A DNA stretch of 64,000 nt from Adineta steineri. Taxonomy: Eukaryota > Rotifera > Eurotatoria > Adinetida > Adinetidae. Under the pieces are notes generated by a model. It saw nothing but the letters and a program-made list of their open reading frames with translations, was not told the DNA's origin and ran no database searches. Positions 13,364 to 26,300 of this stretch are shown in pieces. The stretch's first letter is position 1, and each line of letters opens with the position of its first letter. A program made the position numbers and the translations under genes. The stretch covers positions 793,796 to 857,795 of the forward strand of contig CAJNOI010000007.1 in the NCBI GenBank assembly GCA_905250115.1. Reading direction: 5' to 3'.

Positions 13364-14341
13364 CGTTAATATAACTTGTTCGACTAACTGACTAGTGTCT
13401 TTCACCTATATGTTATTTTAATACTAATGTATACACGTATACAATCTAAAATAATAGAACTATATATAGAAGAGAGTGAAATTATAGAGAGAAAAAAAAT
13501 GAGAGATTTCGATAGAATACGTCATTAATGTCGACAGTTAGTAGATACACATCCGACTGATTTATCGTTTTAGAGAAAAATGAAAACATAACAATGCTCT
13601 TCTTTTTTCTCTCGAAAATAAAAACGATAAATTTTTAAATTTAAATCAACTAACAAGAAATTTGGATTGTTCGGAAGATATTTTACAGATACAATTATAA
13701 ATACAGACGAATAGGAATAAAGATAAAATAATAGAAAAATGAAACTATGGAAAAGAAAAAACTAATTTGGATAAAAGTATAAAGGTAGTGTCAGACAGAA
13801 GGAATATGTGGTATTGGAAAATAAAGAATGGTGACTATCAACAAGTTATTAAAAAAAACGACGAGAAAAGAGAAAATCTGATTCTTTCTTGTTGCCATAT
13901 GGCAATTTATTTCTATAAGAAATTTTGGAGTCTACTCAAACTACAGAGTATACGTTTGAATTAGTTGGCACTATGTCAATCGATATATGCAAATAAATAA
14001 CGAAAAAAACCAAAGGTTTTACCTGGACATGTGAAGAGGCTTAATCTTTTTTTCTCTCTTTATACTCCGGATAGATTTATATGCTCATTTCGTTTTTAAG
14101 CTATTCGAATAATGAAAAATAAAACTAGTTTCTTCTTCTTCTATTTTTTTTTTCATGAGAACCAAAACACATTTTTTTATTTTTCTTATCGACGCTATTA
14201 AAATTGTCTATATATGAAATACAATGCACTTGTCTATGATTAAGATTGATGAATCATGTGTCGTAATATAACAAGCTTTATTTTATCAACTAAATATTTT
14301 CTTATATACAAAAAAAACGAAAAGAAAAGAAAAGCAAAACT
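13364..14341. other. Intergenic between tetraspanin and B-box gene
   Basis: No supported gene. It contains T-rich and A-rich tracts. A 65-codon plus-strand frame at 13767-13964 lacks any family signature. Both neighbours are on the minus strand, so this should hold the tetraspanin promoter and the B-box gene's 3' end. Confidence 0.4.
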
Positions 14342-16646
14342 CTAGAATTTATCAATATGAAACAATTGCATTTGAATAGAATTTTTCATTTGTCGTGTAA
14401 CTAAGAAGACTTGTTTTCCAAATGAACGAATACCAATAATATTTTCACTATTATTTATATTTAAACGATTAATTTGTCCATTTTGATCTAAAAGACATAA
14501 ATCTATCTGATTATTTTCATTGATTTGTTTAATTATCCAATAATTATTTAATGGTAAATAAAGAATTAAATAAGAATTTTCTAATCTTCGTATATGTTGA
14601 ATAGTTGGAAAAATAAATAAATCTAAAACATTCATTTCATCATTGATTTCAGTATTCATTGCAAGATAAGAATTCGAATAAAATTCAATTCGATTTATAT
14701 CAATTGTATTTTCATCATCAACATAAAAATCATTTTTTGTCCAACGTTTTATTAATTCCATTGTTTTTAATGAATATTTATCAATAAATGAACCATTACT
14801 ATGTTTAATTAACATTACATCATTATTTATAGTTAAATATTTCATTGGAATACCATCAATTGGGGTTATCTAGAAGAAAATTTAATGATTATTTTAAAGA
14901 CAAACAGATCTTTTATTTTACTTGTGAAATTGAATAAATGTTAAATGGTTCGTGAGAGCAGTTTAACGCATAAAGTGATTGAGAACAAAGAACAAGAAAT
15001 GTATTTAAATGTGAACACCATTTAATACATGTTATTATTGATGATTCTTTTGGCCAAAAACCTCCACCAATACGTTCGTCATGATCATATAAGTCTATTG
15101 TATGACTTTCATTATTACAAACAAGTAACTAAATTAGAAAAAAATGATTTTTCTTTTTGTTTTATAAAATAAAAAAAATTTACATGTTTATTTGATGTTT
15201 CATATAAAAGTGGGATATAATTTAATGTATTATCAATTTCAATATGAAATTGTCGAAAATAAGATCCATTAAGAATATGTTCAATATTAGGTTTTGTTTG
15301 AAGAATTATTTTAGGTGATTCAATATTATTATCATATTCAAATGAATTATTATTATTTAACGAACAGAGATTTCCATTACCAAAATCAATATTTATTATT
15401 GATGTACGTGCATCGTGTATACGAATATACATTTCATTTAATGATAATTTTAAATCATCGAGTTCATGGGGATAAAAATCACATTTTGTTGAAAGACGTT
15501 CGAGTTTTGTGGAAATATTTTCATCAAATTCATTAACGAGATTTTTCTTTTTTGATTCAAAATCAGAATTAACTTTGATAAATGATTGTTCAATATCATC
15601 TAAATATAATTTAAATTAAAAAAAACTACTTCAAAAAATAGAAATCGTATAAAAAGATTAATCAAATCAATTGTATAATCGTCATTTTTCATGATGTATA
15701 GTAGTATGTTAAAGACACAAGTTGTTAGAATCTTGAGTGTGTTTTTGTACTATTAGTTTCTTGCCTTTCCATATGTGCTTCAAGAACGCCGTTGCTTTGT
15801 CTATTCTTCTTCTGATCTCTTTTGATCAGTTATTAGGCTTTCTAGATACTCGAACTTATCGACAGTTTTTCTTGCCTACTCTATGTTTGTTTCACCGAAC
15901 GTCATGGTCTTTGTTTTCATTTGTTTCTGTAAGAAGCTACAGTCTTCAATTTAAGGAAGAAAATATTCGCAGACATAAATTCGATTTCAAAGTCAGAAGT
16001 TTGCATAAGTCTCACAGCTTGATGAATTATATCTATCGTGAAATAACTTATGATTATCGATTTTACTAATACAATCATAAGACTTATTTGATAAAAAAAA
16101 GAACTCACTCTGTCTCAAACAATAGGAATTGAAACGAAGCTATTATTTAACAATTACTAAGAAATATTAAATTACATAACTACTCGATCTTGAAATTACC
16201 TAAAAGTTTTTCATGAATTCGTTCAATTTTAAGTAACATTCGCTCTTTCCATGAAGCTAAATTTGATTGAAGTTGTTCACGAGTATCAGTTACTTGCATT
16301 TCACTCAATGTTAAATAAGTTTCACTGGCTTCCTACAATTATCAACAAAAAAAAAACAAAATCAATAGAAATATTATTAAAATAATAAACAAACTTCAAC
16401 AAGATTATCTCGTATTTGTTTTAATTCATCTTGATGTTGTGTTATATGATTAAGACAACAAATTTGATCACAATGAACACATTCCATAAAACCATCAGCT
16501 GTACATTGTTCATTGCTTTGTTTATCAATATGATTACATTGAATTAATGGTCGAAAACGTTTTGATGATCGTCGATTTTTATTAAGATTTATTTCGGATG
16601 ATGAAAAACTACAATTCTCTAATAATGGTTCCTTGTTTAAAGACAT
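14342..16646 (-). CDS. B-box-like zinc finger / coiled-coil protein (TRIM-like, no RING)
   Basis: Five exons, 16646-16395, 16332-16200, 15599-15184, 15128-14922 and 14869-14342, 511 aa. Residues about 32-70 carry a Cys/His cluster (C-N-H..C..C-V-H-C..C-C-L-N-H..H) like a B-box zinc finger. A helical, charged stretch follows (about 75-170, likely coiled coil). The C-terminal 300 residues have repeating hydrophobic strands such as LFIFPTIQHIRRLENSYLIL that suggest a degenerate beta-propeller. No RING domain precedes the B-box, so E3 ligase activity is not predicted. RING-less B-box/coiled-coil proteins of this layout are frequent in bdelloid genomes, as I recall. The start was chosen at MSLNKEP rather than an in-frame upstream ATG at 16712. 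The second intron (600 nt) contains LINE remains. Confidence 0.7.
15660..15925 (-). mobile_element. Degraded non-LTR retrotransposon (reverse-transcriptase C-terminal fragment)
   Basis: The minus strand of this intron shows, in broken frames, the typical end of a LINE reverse transcriptase. KTKTMTFGETNIE comes first, then VDKFEYLESLITDQ (the family's usual form is F.YLGS.IT), then EIDKATAFLKHIWKGKK, and after a frame change ILTTCVFNILLY. Stops and at least two frame changes make it a relic. It has the same orientation as the host gene and is confined to the intron. Confidence 0.72.
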
Positions 16647-18390
16647 TTTAAAATATAAATGCCTGTCGATCTTGTGATAAACAAACGAAAAAAAAATGCA
16701 AACTACTGTCACGATGTTTATTAAATATAAACGAACGAAAGAAACACGTGTTGTCTATATATAAATATATACACAGAACGAAAAGTCTTTTTGTCTTAAA
16801 TTTTTTATCTTTACAACTATCATTTGAATATATTTCATGTATCTGTTATTGATTTATTTGCACTACAAAATATTTTCACAATAAAAATATCATATTTATA
16901 CTATTTGAATCTTTCATATCACATCTATTTTATTTTTGAAAATTTTTAATTTCTTTTGATAAGTTTATTTTTTCCTCTATAAAAAGGAATAGAATAGGAC
17001 ATTTACCACCTTCATTTTATACAAGGATGTTTCTTTAGAAATATTGGTACTTTCATCTAGTACTTAGTTAAAATTGATTAATCAGTAATTAATGAATATC
17101 GATCGAACTATATGAGAAGAAAATCTAAGACTTTTGAGTCCAAGCCACATCTATTTTAGAATTTTCAGCAAGAACCCACTTCATAAAAATGGAATCTCAT
17201 CAAGTGGGAGAACAAAAATGTTTGCCTTGTCATTATCTCATGCACTCGAGAAAAGTTTTTTACCTTTTCAATTTCTTCTCATACCTCTCGTTCAATTATA
17301 AAAGCAATATTTCTTTAGTATCCATCATGTTACTGACAAAAACTAAATCGATTTTTTCAAAAATTTGATAGATGATTCGGAAATACTTTAAGCAGTAATT
17401 TAAAGTCCTTACACACTGTACTATTTTGTTTCCAAAAAATGTTATTCTTAAACTAAACTGCAAAGAGTGAAAGTCAATGTTTTTTTAAGTAACGTTGGTA
17501 ACTTTTCTTAACAAAGATCTTCAAAGATGGTTCTTTTACACTATATAAAGTAATATGACATGCATATAAAATATAAAAATTAATTACTGAAAAGGTTATC
17601 CATTCCTGAAATATGCACTTTCCAATTTTGTAAAGTCAAATTGTTAATAAATAATATTGCCTATATAATAAAATTAATTATAGAAGGAAAAACTACCATA
17701 TGTTATATATTATTCTCAGTCTTTAGTATTAAATTTTAATGGAAAATATAGTGTAATTATCATAAAATTAGAAAGGAAAAAATTATTGTTCTTTAAGACA
17801 GATGTCTGGACATGGTTGTGTATTGATCTTGGTGTTTGACGTAAGCGAAACTAGATTATATTGACTTTATTCATTTATTTTTAAAAACATCTATGAAAAA
17901 AGTTAAATTGTATGTCATTACAACAAACGTCAATTGAGCGTAGCGATGTATGAAGTACATTTGCTTTATTTAACGCACTTCAAAACATTTTTAACAAAGC
18001 TCATATCTACCGAACAGAGAAAGAAAGAAAAAGTTTGCGTTGCTTATGGTTATTATGTATAACAAAAAAAACGCGTTTTTTGTCGGAGACATTACGTGTC
18101 TTTTTCCCATGTAACCGAAACACAACCACGCACATGCATAACGGCAGTAAAACACAAAGGAATATAGGTGAGCAATGAGCAAAGGTAATATGAACATAGA
18201 CAATTTTATTTTTAAAAAAGGATGTATTTTATTACATTATCTGATCATATATTATTTCCTGTTAAAATTTATAATGAAAGAAATAAAAGAAATTCTCTTT
18301 TTTTGAACCAAAAATATCAATAATAATAATTCACAATATTTTTTATCTAAAAGAAAAAAATTGTAAGATTTATATAAATTTCTATTCTAG
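16647..18390. other. Divergent intergenic region
   Basis: Lies between the minus-strand B-box gene and the plus-strand Rieske gene, so it holds both promoters. A/T-rich with no supported coding sequence or recognisable repeat. The frame at 17991-18203 is hydrophobic but lacks any family signature. Confidence 0.45.
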
Positions 18391-19682
18391 ATGAATATTA
18401 TTAATAAAATAGGAATGGAAAAATTATTTTCTATTTATTGGTTTGTTCTTCCATTGATTTTTATATTATTTTATATATATCAATTCATCGGAAGAAAAAA
18501 AACAACATTTCGGAAACCTCGTCGAGGTGTTGATCGGAGTCAAACATATCCTCGTCAATATCCTTGTGGTTGGTATCGTATTTGTGACTCAGATGAAATA
18601 GCTAAACCAGGTCAAGTTAAACATGCATATGCACTTGGTCGAGAAATGGTTGCTTTTCGTTCGGATGATGAACATCATCGAGCCTATGTCTTAGATGCAT
18701 TTTGTATTCATATGGGTGCAAATTTAGCTTTCGGTGGAAAAGTTATGCCAGGTACGAATTGTATTCAATGTCCTTTTCATTTATGGCAATTTAATGGAGA
18801 AAATGGTCATTGTATGAAAGTTCCTTATGTCGATGGAAAAATACCTGAAAAAGTAAAAATATGTCATATTAAATATTAATTGATCGTTTCTTTTTAAGGC
18901 TAAAATGCAAACATATTCATGTGTTGAACGTTATGGAATGATTATGATTTGGTATCATCCATTAAATGAATCTCCACATTATGATGCTGTTTATATTGAT
19001 GAATTACATAGTGATCAATTTCAATATCGTGGTGCTTATCATTATCCAAATATTCACATGCATTTACAAGAATTTGCTGAAAATGCAGCTGATTTTCAAC
19101 ATTTTCAACCATTACATGGTCAAATGTTAATACCATGGACACAAACATGTGTACCATGTGTATATGTTCATCATCAAGCATCATTAGAATTTAGTACTGA
19201 TAAACCTTATATCGCATATTTTTATGATACAGCAATGTTAAAAATTTTTGGCAAAACTTATGAATCAACAAAAGCTAATGCATCAATCACATTTTATGGT
19301 CCTGGTGGTATAACAGTCTTTCGTTTTGATCTTGAAATTGGAAGAATTTATTTATTTCATACTCATACACCAACTGATTATACAGAATTAGATGTTGAAT
19401 TTCGAGCATATGTTGAAACAAAAATTCCACGTTTATTACATTGGTATGTTATTGGAAATTGGATTGCACAATGGAGAAGAGATATTAGTGTTTGGGAAAA
19501 TAAAGTAATTAGTTAAATTGAAATTTTGTATGAAAAATTCATTTTATTTTTTTTAGGTATTTAGACGAGCTCCATTTCTCGTTAAAAATGACGGTCCAGT
19601 ATTAAAAATGCGACGTTGGTATAGCCAATTTTATCTTTCTAAAGAAGAACTTGAAAACATTATGGGTCCACTTGATTGGTGA
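18391..19682 (+). CDS. nvd: Rieske oxygenase, Neverland/DAF-36-type cholesterol 7-desaturase
   Basis: Three exons, 18391-18852, 18899-19504 and 19557-19682, 397 aa. There is an N-terminal membrane anchor at about 14-33. The Rieske [2Fe-2S] motif has C105-x-H107 and C127-x2-H130 (CPFH). The mononuclear iron site follows the family pattern N216-x2-D219-x2-H222-x4-H227 (NAADFQHFQPLH). This layout belongs to the animal Rieske oxygenases that introduce the 7,8 double bond into cholesterol as the first step to ecdysteroids or dafachronic acids. They act in the ER membrane with NADPH-dependent electron supply. All metal ligands are present, so it should be active. The splice-acceptor-like sequence ends exactly at the ATG. 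The substrate in this animal is inference. Confidence 0.88.
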
Positions 19683-19929
19683 TATTTTTCATATAAATAT
19701 ATACTTCTACTAACTTTCTAATTTTTATAAATTTATTGATAAGAATGTTTAATTAATTAGATAAAAATAAAAAAGAAGAAAATGCATAAGGGATTAAATA
19801 GAGAAAGAAAAGAAAAGAAAAAGAAAAGGATGTGTGTCTTATTCATTAATACAAAAAAAAAGGAGGAAAGTAGTTGACAAAGATATTAATGTGATAAATT
19901 AATAGAAAGAAGAAAAAAAAGAAAAGTCT

Positions 19930-20642
19930 ATGGGCTGTTTTTGTTCAACAATGAATCGTATTTATGTTCAACCATTATTTACTGCAACGGATATATCATG
20001 TTTAACTCAATCATGGAATATTTTAAAAAATCATGATATTATTAAATTTGCTGATGAAGTTCTTATAAAGTAATGAAAATAAAAGATTTTTTTGAAATAC
20101 AATTTCTTTGTTTTAGAGGTATGCATCGTAGTTCTAATCTTCGACAATTTTGGACATCAAGAATGGTTATTGATAGTAATAATTATGATTATAGTCAAGG
20201 TGAATCATGTTTAAGAACTGATTTAAGTTGGCTAATTGGATTACGTGAGCATAGTATTCATTTTACAATGACATTTGATAAACTCATATCATCTATTAAT
20301 GATGAAAAACTTCTTTTAATACAAATTCAATCACTTCAACTATTACAAAATATATCGACACTTGAATATGATTCATTAATAGTAAATATCTTTTTTTTCT
20401 CTTTTTCTAATTAGCTAATAATTTTGTTAATTTAGATATTAAAACAATGTATAATAGAAACAATTCGTGAACGTTTTCAAATGTTTAAATATAATTTTGT
20501 AATTGATTATGATCAAGCATGGAATAAATTTTTATCATTTATTATTAAATATTTATTAGAAAAAAAGGATAAAATTCGAGGACCTACAAAAATTATTATA
20601 TCACCTGCAACAAATATAGATCAAACATCAAGTAATAAATAA
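19930..20642 (+). CDS. Acylated globin-X-like protein lacking proximal His
   Basis: Three exons, 19930-20069, 20117-20381 and 20436-20642, 203 aa. It starts 247 bp after the Rieske gene. The N-terminus MGCFCS is a classic N-myristoylation plus palmitoylation signal, as in membrane-bound globin X. The helices fit a globin fold: an A-helix Trp (TQSWNIL), a B-helix FADEVL, and an E-helix EHSIHFTMTFDKLISSIND that aligns residue for residue with neuroglobin. The likely distal His E7 is H92. The proximal F8 position, 32 residues later as in neuroglobin, is Q124, and no His exists anywhere in the E18-H helix part. Heme binding is therefore doubtful or altered. It could be a membrane-tethered globin-fold protein with a non-oxygen role. 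The fold call is by eye. Confidence 0.62.
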
Positions 20643-23375
20643 TATATTATCAAATGAAACAACAAACAAAAGGATTAATGACGAACAAACTATTTATGTT
20701 ATGTATGTGATATGAATGTTTTTAGTAAAGATTAAACTAGAATTTTCTTTTTCTTTTTCAAAACTTGACAAGATGAAAACTTCTGCTTTTTTATTAATTA
20801 ATTTTTATTTTTAAAAGAAAAAATATAATTAATGACGTATGAAAAGAGAATGGTTTAAACTATTAGACTAGAAACACGGCAACATCCTGGATTTGTCGTA
20901 TAAGATTGAAAAAGCATTTGTTGAAGTATAAGGACATTTAATAGAAATTGACAGTATTATTCTTCTAGAAAGCTATTTTATTACAGTTAAAAATAAATTA
21001 TCTATACGATAGCATGAATAGTATTAGTAAATCGGAGAAGAAGTCCTCTAATAAGTAGATATTAATAAATATGCGTTTTAATTTTCTTTCTTTTGCATAG
21101 ATGATTTTAATATAGTTTATCATTAATGTTATCGTATTAATAAAAAAGGTAAGAAAGAAATTTATTTTCATACTCCAGTATTGTTCTATGTAGCAGATAT
21201 AAAAAGTGTTTCATGTGTTAAAACCCTGGAATAATGACTAATAAGCTAGTATCTTCATTCTATAAATGAACAGGATTCTGACAGTTTCATATTACCATAA
21301 TTATGAATGTGAAATAGTAGAATTACTGATATTATAGTATACATTTTAATTAGCCGTAAAATGTAATATCTATATAGATATTTGAATCTTGAGTATGTTT
21401 AATAAACATGTAACTCTACGATCTAATTAGAGAACTAACTCAACGACTGTTCCTCATTAGAATTTAGTTTTTGTTTATAAGTCTATATAGGATAGTCTTT
21501 ATTCGCATCATACATTGAAATGTTTCAGTTTTGCCCTGGATAATATTCGTCGGTCAAATAGTAAAGACTTCAGCTCTCTATCTGTAACCTTTATTGACAT
21601 ATTTGAAAAATGCTGGTAGTCATTTGGATATTAGTTATATATTAAAAGATAATTATTGAAAACTTTGTTTAGAAAATCTATTAAATTTTATTCATCATTT
21701 TACATACAAAATATTTTCATATCAGATAGTGACGCGAAAAAAAGGATAAATTGATTGCTTCGTGATTTTGACATTTCAACGTCGCGATTATCATAATTAA
21801 CGAGAATATCGTTCATAATAAGAAGGTAATTTGAATAGAAATAATATAACAGTTGTTATTATAGCCGTTGGTACTAGAAAAAAAACGTAAAGTAATAAAT
21901 ATTACTAAAAGAAAAGAACAAAAGTTTTTACAGGTGCCTCGATATCGTCGTTTTGAATTGTGTAAAGAAATTTCTTTACTCTGTTGTGCAAGAGAATTGT
22001 ACAATGGTGTAATTTTTGTTGTTGTTGTATACCAACGAGGGATTATTAATGACGAAGGCATTGCACAATCTAGAATATATCAACTGAGATATTTGTAATG
22101 ATAACATTAATTTAATATTCGTTGGATATGTTTATTTTCAAAAACAAAAACATAAATCAAGTTCTTTTTAATATTAGAAATCGTGATTGATTTAATATTA
22201 GTTTGAGACACGATGCGTAGATCAAATATTTTAGAATTCATTAAACTATTGTTTCAAACAATTTCATGAGAAACATATGCCGCATGATTGGTTGTTTATG
22301 AAAAAATTGTTGTTTCCTTTCCGGTAAGCTATGAAAAGAATTTTTTTTCAGTATAAGAAATATGCAATGACTAATGCTCACTTTATCGATTAAATATACT
22401 TTTAAATATAATTGTTTCAATACAGATTTGTTGATTCTATAATAAAAAGAAATAACTAAAGAATATTCATTTGAAAATGATTTATAAGATGTTACCATTC
22501 AATCATTGAAGTTCAGATCTATTTGTAGTCTTTATTCAATAAGCAACTTCATAGACTCGACAAAATCTATTCAGTCTCGATAATCATATTTTTTTTTGGT
22601 CATTCAAATCGCTCTGTATGAATTTGCACATATTCTTTTTCATATCACCAAAAAACTACACAATCGTCTTTTCTTTATTTTGGGCGTTCATTATCAAAAG
22701 ATATGTCTTTGCGCACATTGACGAAAGAAAAAAAAGATTAAGATAATATGTATGAGAGTGTGTGTGTGTGCTGAAAAAAGCCAATAATAAACAAACAACA
22801 GACATGTAGAGCGAGAAAAAATGCGCGCAAAACGAAAACAGAAAACACACAGTTGTTAATGACAAAAGAAAAAACGATAAAGGAAAACAAGTTGCTAAAC
22901 GGTAACGAGAAAAAGAAAACGAAGTGAAAGGTTTCTATGTTTGCGTGAAGATGAATAAGAGTAGAAAAGAAACAAACAATCAATTGTCATTACAAACAAT
23001 ATGTGTTAAATACGCATGTTACCAGTCTAAGTTAGTAACCGGATGTGTTGTACGTGACAAAACAAAAAAAAAGAATAAAAAAAACAAAAAAAGACCATCA
23101 CCACAATCATCAATAATAACAAGTTTTTTTTTCTTTTCTTTTCTTTTTTTTTAATAATAGAAGGAAAAAACAAAAGTTTGCTCGTGGAACTACACCGGTT
23201 ATAGGAAAACAAAAACAAAACAGTTGGGTTGAGCAGACAAATAGAGATAGAGAAAGAGAGAATACACTCGGATGAGAAAAGAACAATAAGAAGAAAAAAA
23301 AATCTATTGCGCGCCAATGAAACAAGAAAAGTTTTTTTTGTTCGAAATAACAATCAAAGATTTTTGTTTTTATAT
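20643..23375. other. Intergenic, convergent 3' ends
   Basis: About 2.7 kb between the globin-like gene (+) and USP10 (-). No supported coding sequence. Open frames such as 21813-22098 and 22241-22498 lack family features. Around 22,740-23,160 there are GT, poly-A/T and purine-rich low-complexity tracts. Nothing else recognised. Confidence 0.4.
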
Positions 23376-26300
23376 TTAATCGCCACGACGATAAAATAGT
23401 AAATAAGGCGTAAGTTTTTCAGCTGATGAATTCATCACTTGACTTGATGTGACAACATGAACATTTCCATCATCATATCGAACCCATCCCTGAAGTCCAG
23501 GATGAAATACATCAGTTATATAATGTCCATCTGTTGCACGTTCACCTTGATGATATTCAACAGCAAATAATTTATATCGTTCAAAAGAATGTTTTTTTGC
23601 TTGTTCGGTTAAAATATCTAAAACAAAAAAAGAAAGTGAATAAGTTTAAAACAGAAAAATAGATATTCTTACTTTTTGGTAATGTTAAATTAACAGTATA
23701 ATTTATAGATTTATTGATTTTTTTTGTTCCATCAGATTCATCATAGAGAAAACATTTTAAATGTATTATAAGAATTGGTGGTAATTGTTCGATTAACATG
23801 GTTTTGTTTGTATGGATCTATAGAAAAAATATAATTAATCGTTTTCACTTTTTAAATACGAAATCACATACATTTTGACGACTTTTACTATCAATAAAAT
23901 CGGAAAGTGTTGATTGTTCACAAAAGCGTAGTAGTGCTTCATCAAGCGATGTGATTTTTGGATCCTAAAAATAAAGTTTATATTATATATATTCATCTCT
24001 AATGTAATAAATTCATTCTTACTTTAATATCAAGTGAAAGAGTGAAAAATGGTTCATGTACAACTGATTTTTGATTTCCAGCGCTATGTACTGTTGAACG
24101 GAATTTTCCAGAAAATATATCCGCAATAAGACTTTTTCGAATTTCATTCTAAAATTTAGTAGATTTATGAAAAATAAATTCTTTTTTTTGTAAAATTTAA
24201 ATTACCGTTCGAAGAACATGTGTACGATTTTTTTTACCCACTTGAAGCCAATCTTCAGCTTTTTCTTCTCCATTTTGTAATGCTGGGGTTGTTGTTGTTA
24301 TATCCGACGTATTTAAAGATTCTTCTATAAATAAATGAGATAGGTTTTATTTCATGCAAAAAAATGTGTTCAATTTCATACCATTCTTATTTGTCGATGT
24401 ATTATATAAAATCGAACAAATTTCATCATGAAGTTCACTCAATAATTGACATAATAATTCATGTGCATCTTCTTGTTTTGTTTTAACAGCATCAACTGAT
24501 AAACGACGAAGACGAGCAATTTCTTGAAGAATATCAATTGGATCAAATGGTTGACCACAAATAATATCTTTATGATTAGCTGTACTTGATTTACTACGAT
24601 CCATTTTTTCAAATTGATTAACAAATAAATGAACAGCTTTCATACATGGAACATTATGATCAATAGGATCGTCATTAAGTGGAATATATTTCATGACATT
24701 AAAAAACGCAGGACATGCAAGAAGTGCTTGAAGAGTTGCATTAATATAACAATAATTATTTTTATTTATTAAACCACGTGGTTTAATAGCCATAGCTGAT
24801 GGTCGTACTTCACATTTAGAAAAATAATCTTCTAAAGATTTTGATTCTCCACCATTGCTATTATAAACATGATAATTTGGTCTTGAATAAAAATTATTTG
24901 TATTAGATTTTGATGGAACATTTCCATTTTGTTGTTGAGATGGTATTGTTGAATTTTGTGTTAAAGATGTTGATGTTGAATGTGATTTTTTAATTGGACT
25001 AGTTGATTGTTGTGGAAGAGATGATGGTTGAGTATTTGTTAAAGATGCTGTCTGACTACGAAATAAATCTGCCCATGATGATGGTTTTGACTTTGATATA
25101 TCATTTTGTTGTTTAACTGGCGATGATGATGGTGATGAGATATTATGTGAAGGTTTTAATGTTTCAATTGAAGCTCCACTTGCAACTGATGTGGAATAAA
25201 TATTTAAATCATTTGTTAATTGATTTGGTGTATTTAATAAATGTTGAGTAGAATTATGATTGGATCTATTGTCTAAATGATGTTCAGATGAGATTATATT
25301 AACGGGATAACTTGGTCGAGTTGTTGATGTACTATGAAGAAGATCATTATCATTATCTGTATCTGTTGTTGTTCCAGCTTCTAAAATATAGAAAATATTT
25401 TCATGATTAACTGTAAGGAGAAAATAAATGTGGAAACTTCGGATTTTATCCGAGAGTTATGTGTACTGCAAAAAGAGGAAATAGACACTGACCTTGTTTT
25501 TTTGGTTCTTAGTCAACAATAAACAGTTTTAACGGCAGTGTCAGTATATGTGAGTTTTTCATCATTTTCGGACAGTGTAATGTTGAGGAAACCTCAAACG
25601 CACCATATTTACCCCCTATCATTATTCAGGGCACTTCACAAATTCTATCTACTCCAAAAACACTAGGTAAGAGGAGTAATTTTTAAATGAATTTGTGTTT
25701 GTATCTAGGGGAATTACGATCATAAGCAACCTCATGAATTTGTAAGAGATATATGATAGATACAGACATCAGTATTTTCATAATAACTCACCAATATTAA
25801 TAGTTATCGAGTTCGAGATTTTACCTTTCGATAGCCCTTTTGACCAGCTACAAAACCAGGTATTTAAAAAACTCCCAAACTACTAGTCATCTGGGACATA
25901 TCTAGGCAATTTGATTTCTGGATACAGTGTTTGTGCATTTTGAGACCTTTTTCAGGCGATGTTTTGTTAGAAAGCTACAATTTGGTTCAAAACTAATATC
26001 AGATTCGGAATCAGCGCTAAAAACTGAGTCGATTTATATAAGGTGTGAATAATTTTCAGAAAAATATTTTTTTTTGGAAAAAAATCCCTGTACTCCCCCT
26101 CAGGGATTGCCTGATCAATAATGAGAACTTCTTTTATAACACAGCTATGGTACAACTGGTTGGGCTCATCTTCGAACTCGACCGAGATATCAATGAGACT
26201 AAACTCAGTAGAAAATTTCAGCTCAGTCTGATTCCCCTTTCGATAGTTATCGTGTAAACGGCCGGACGGACACACTGACCGATTCTAGTAGTGTACTCAC

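Noticed and set aside
13364-13405. N-terminal extension of the tetraspanin
   Set aside because: It would start at GTG. The first ATG at 13363 gives a normal tetraspanin N-terminus.
15737-16069. 110-codon plus-strand frame in the B-box gene intron
   Set aside because: Begins with GTG, and it is the antisense of a LINE reverse-transcriptase relic.
22656-23353. Several minus-strand Phe/Leu/Ser-rich frames
   Set aside because: Products of purine/pyrimidine low-complexity sequence, mutually overlapping.
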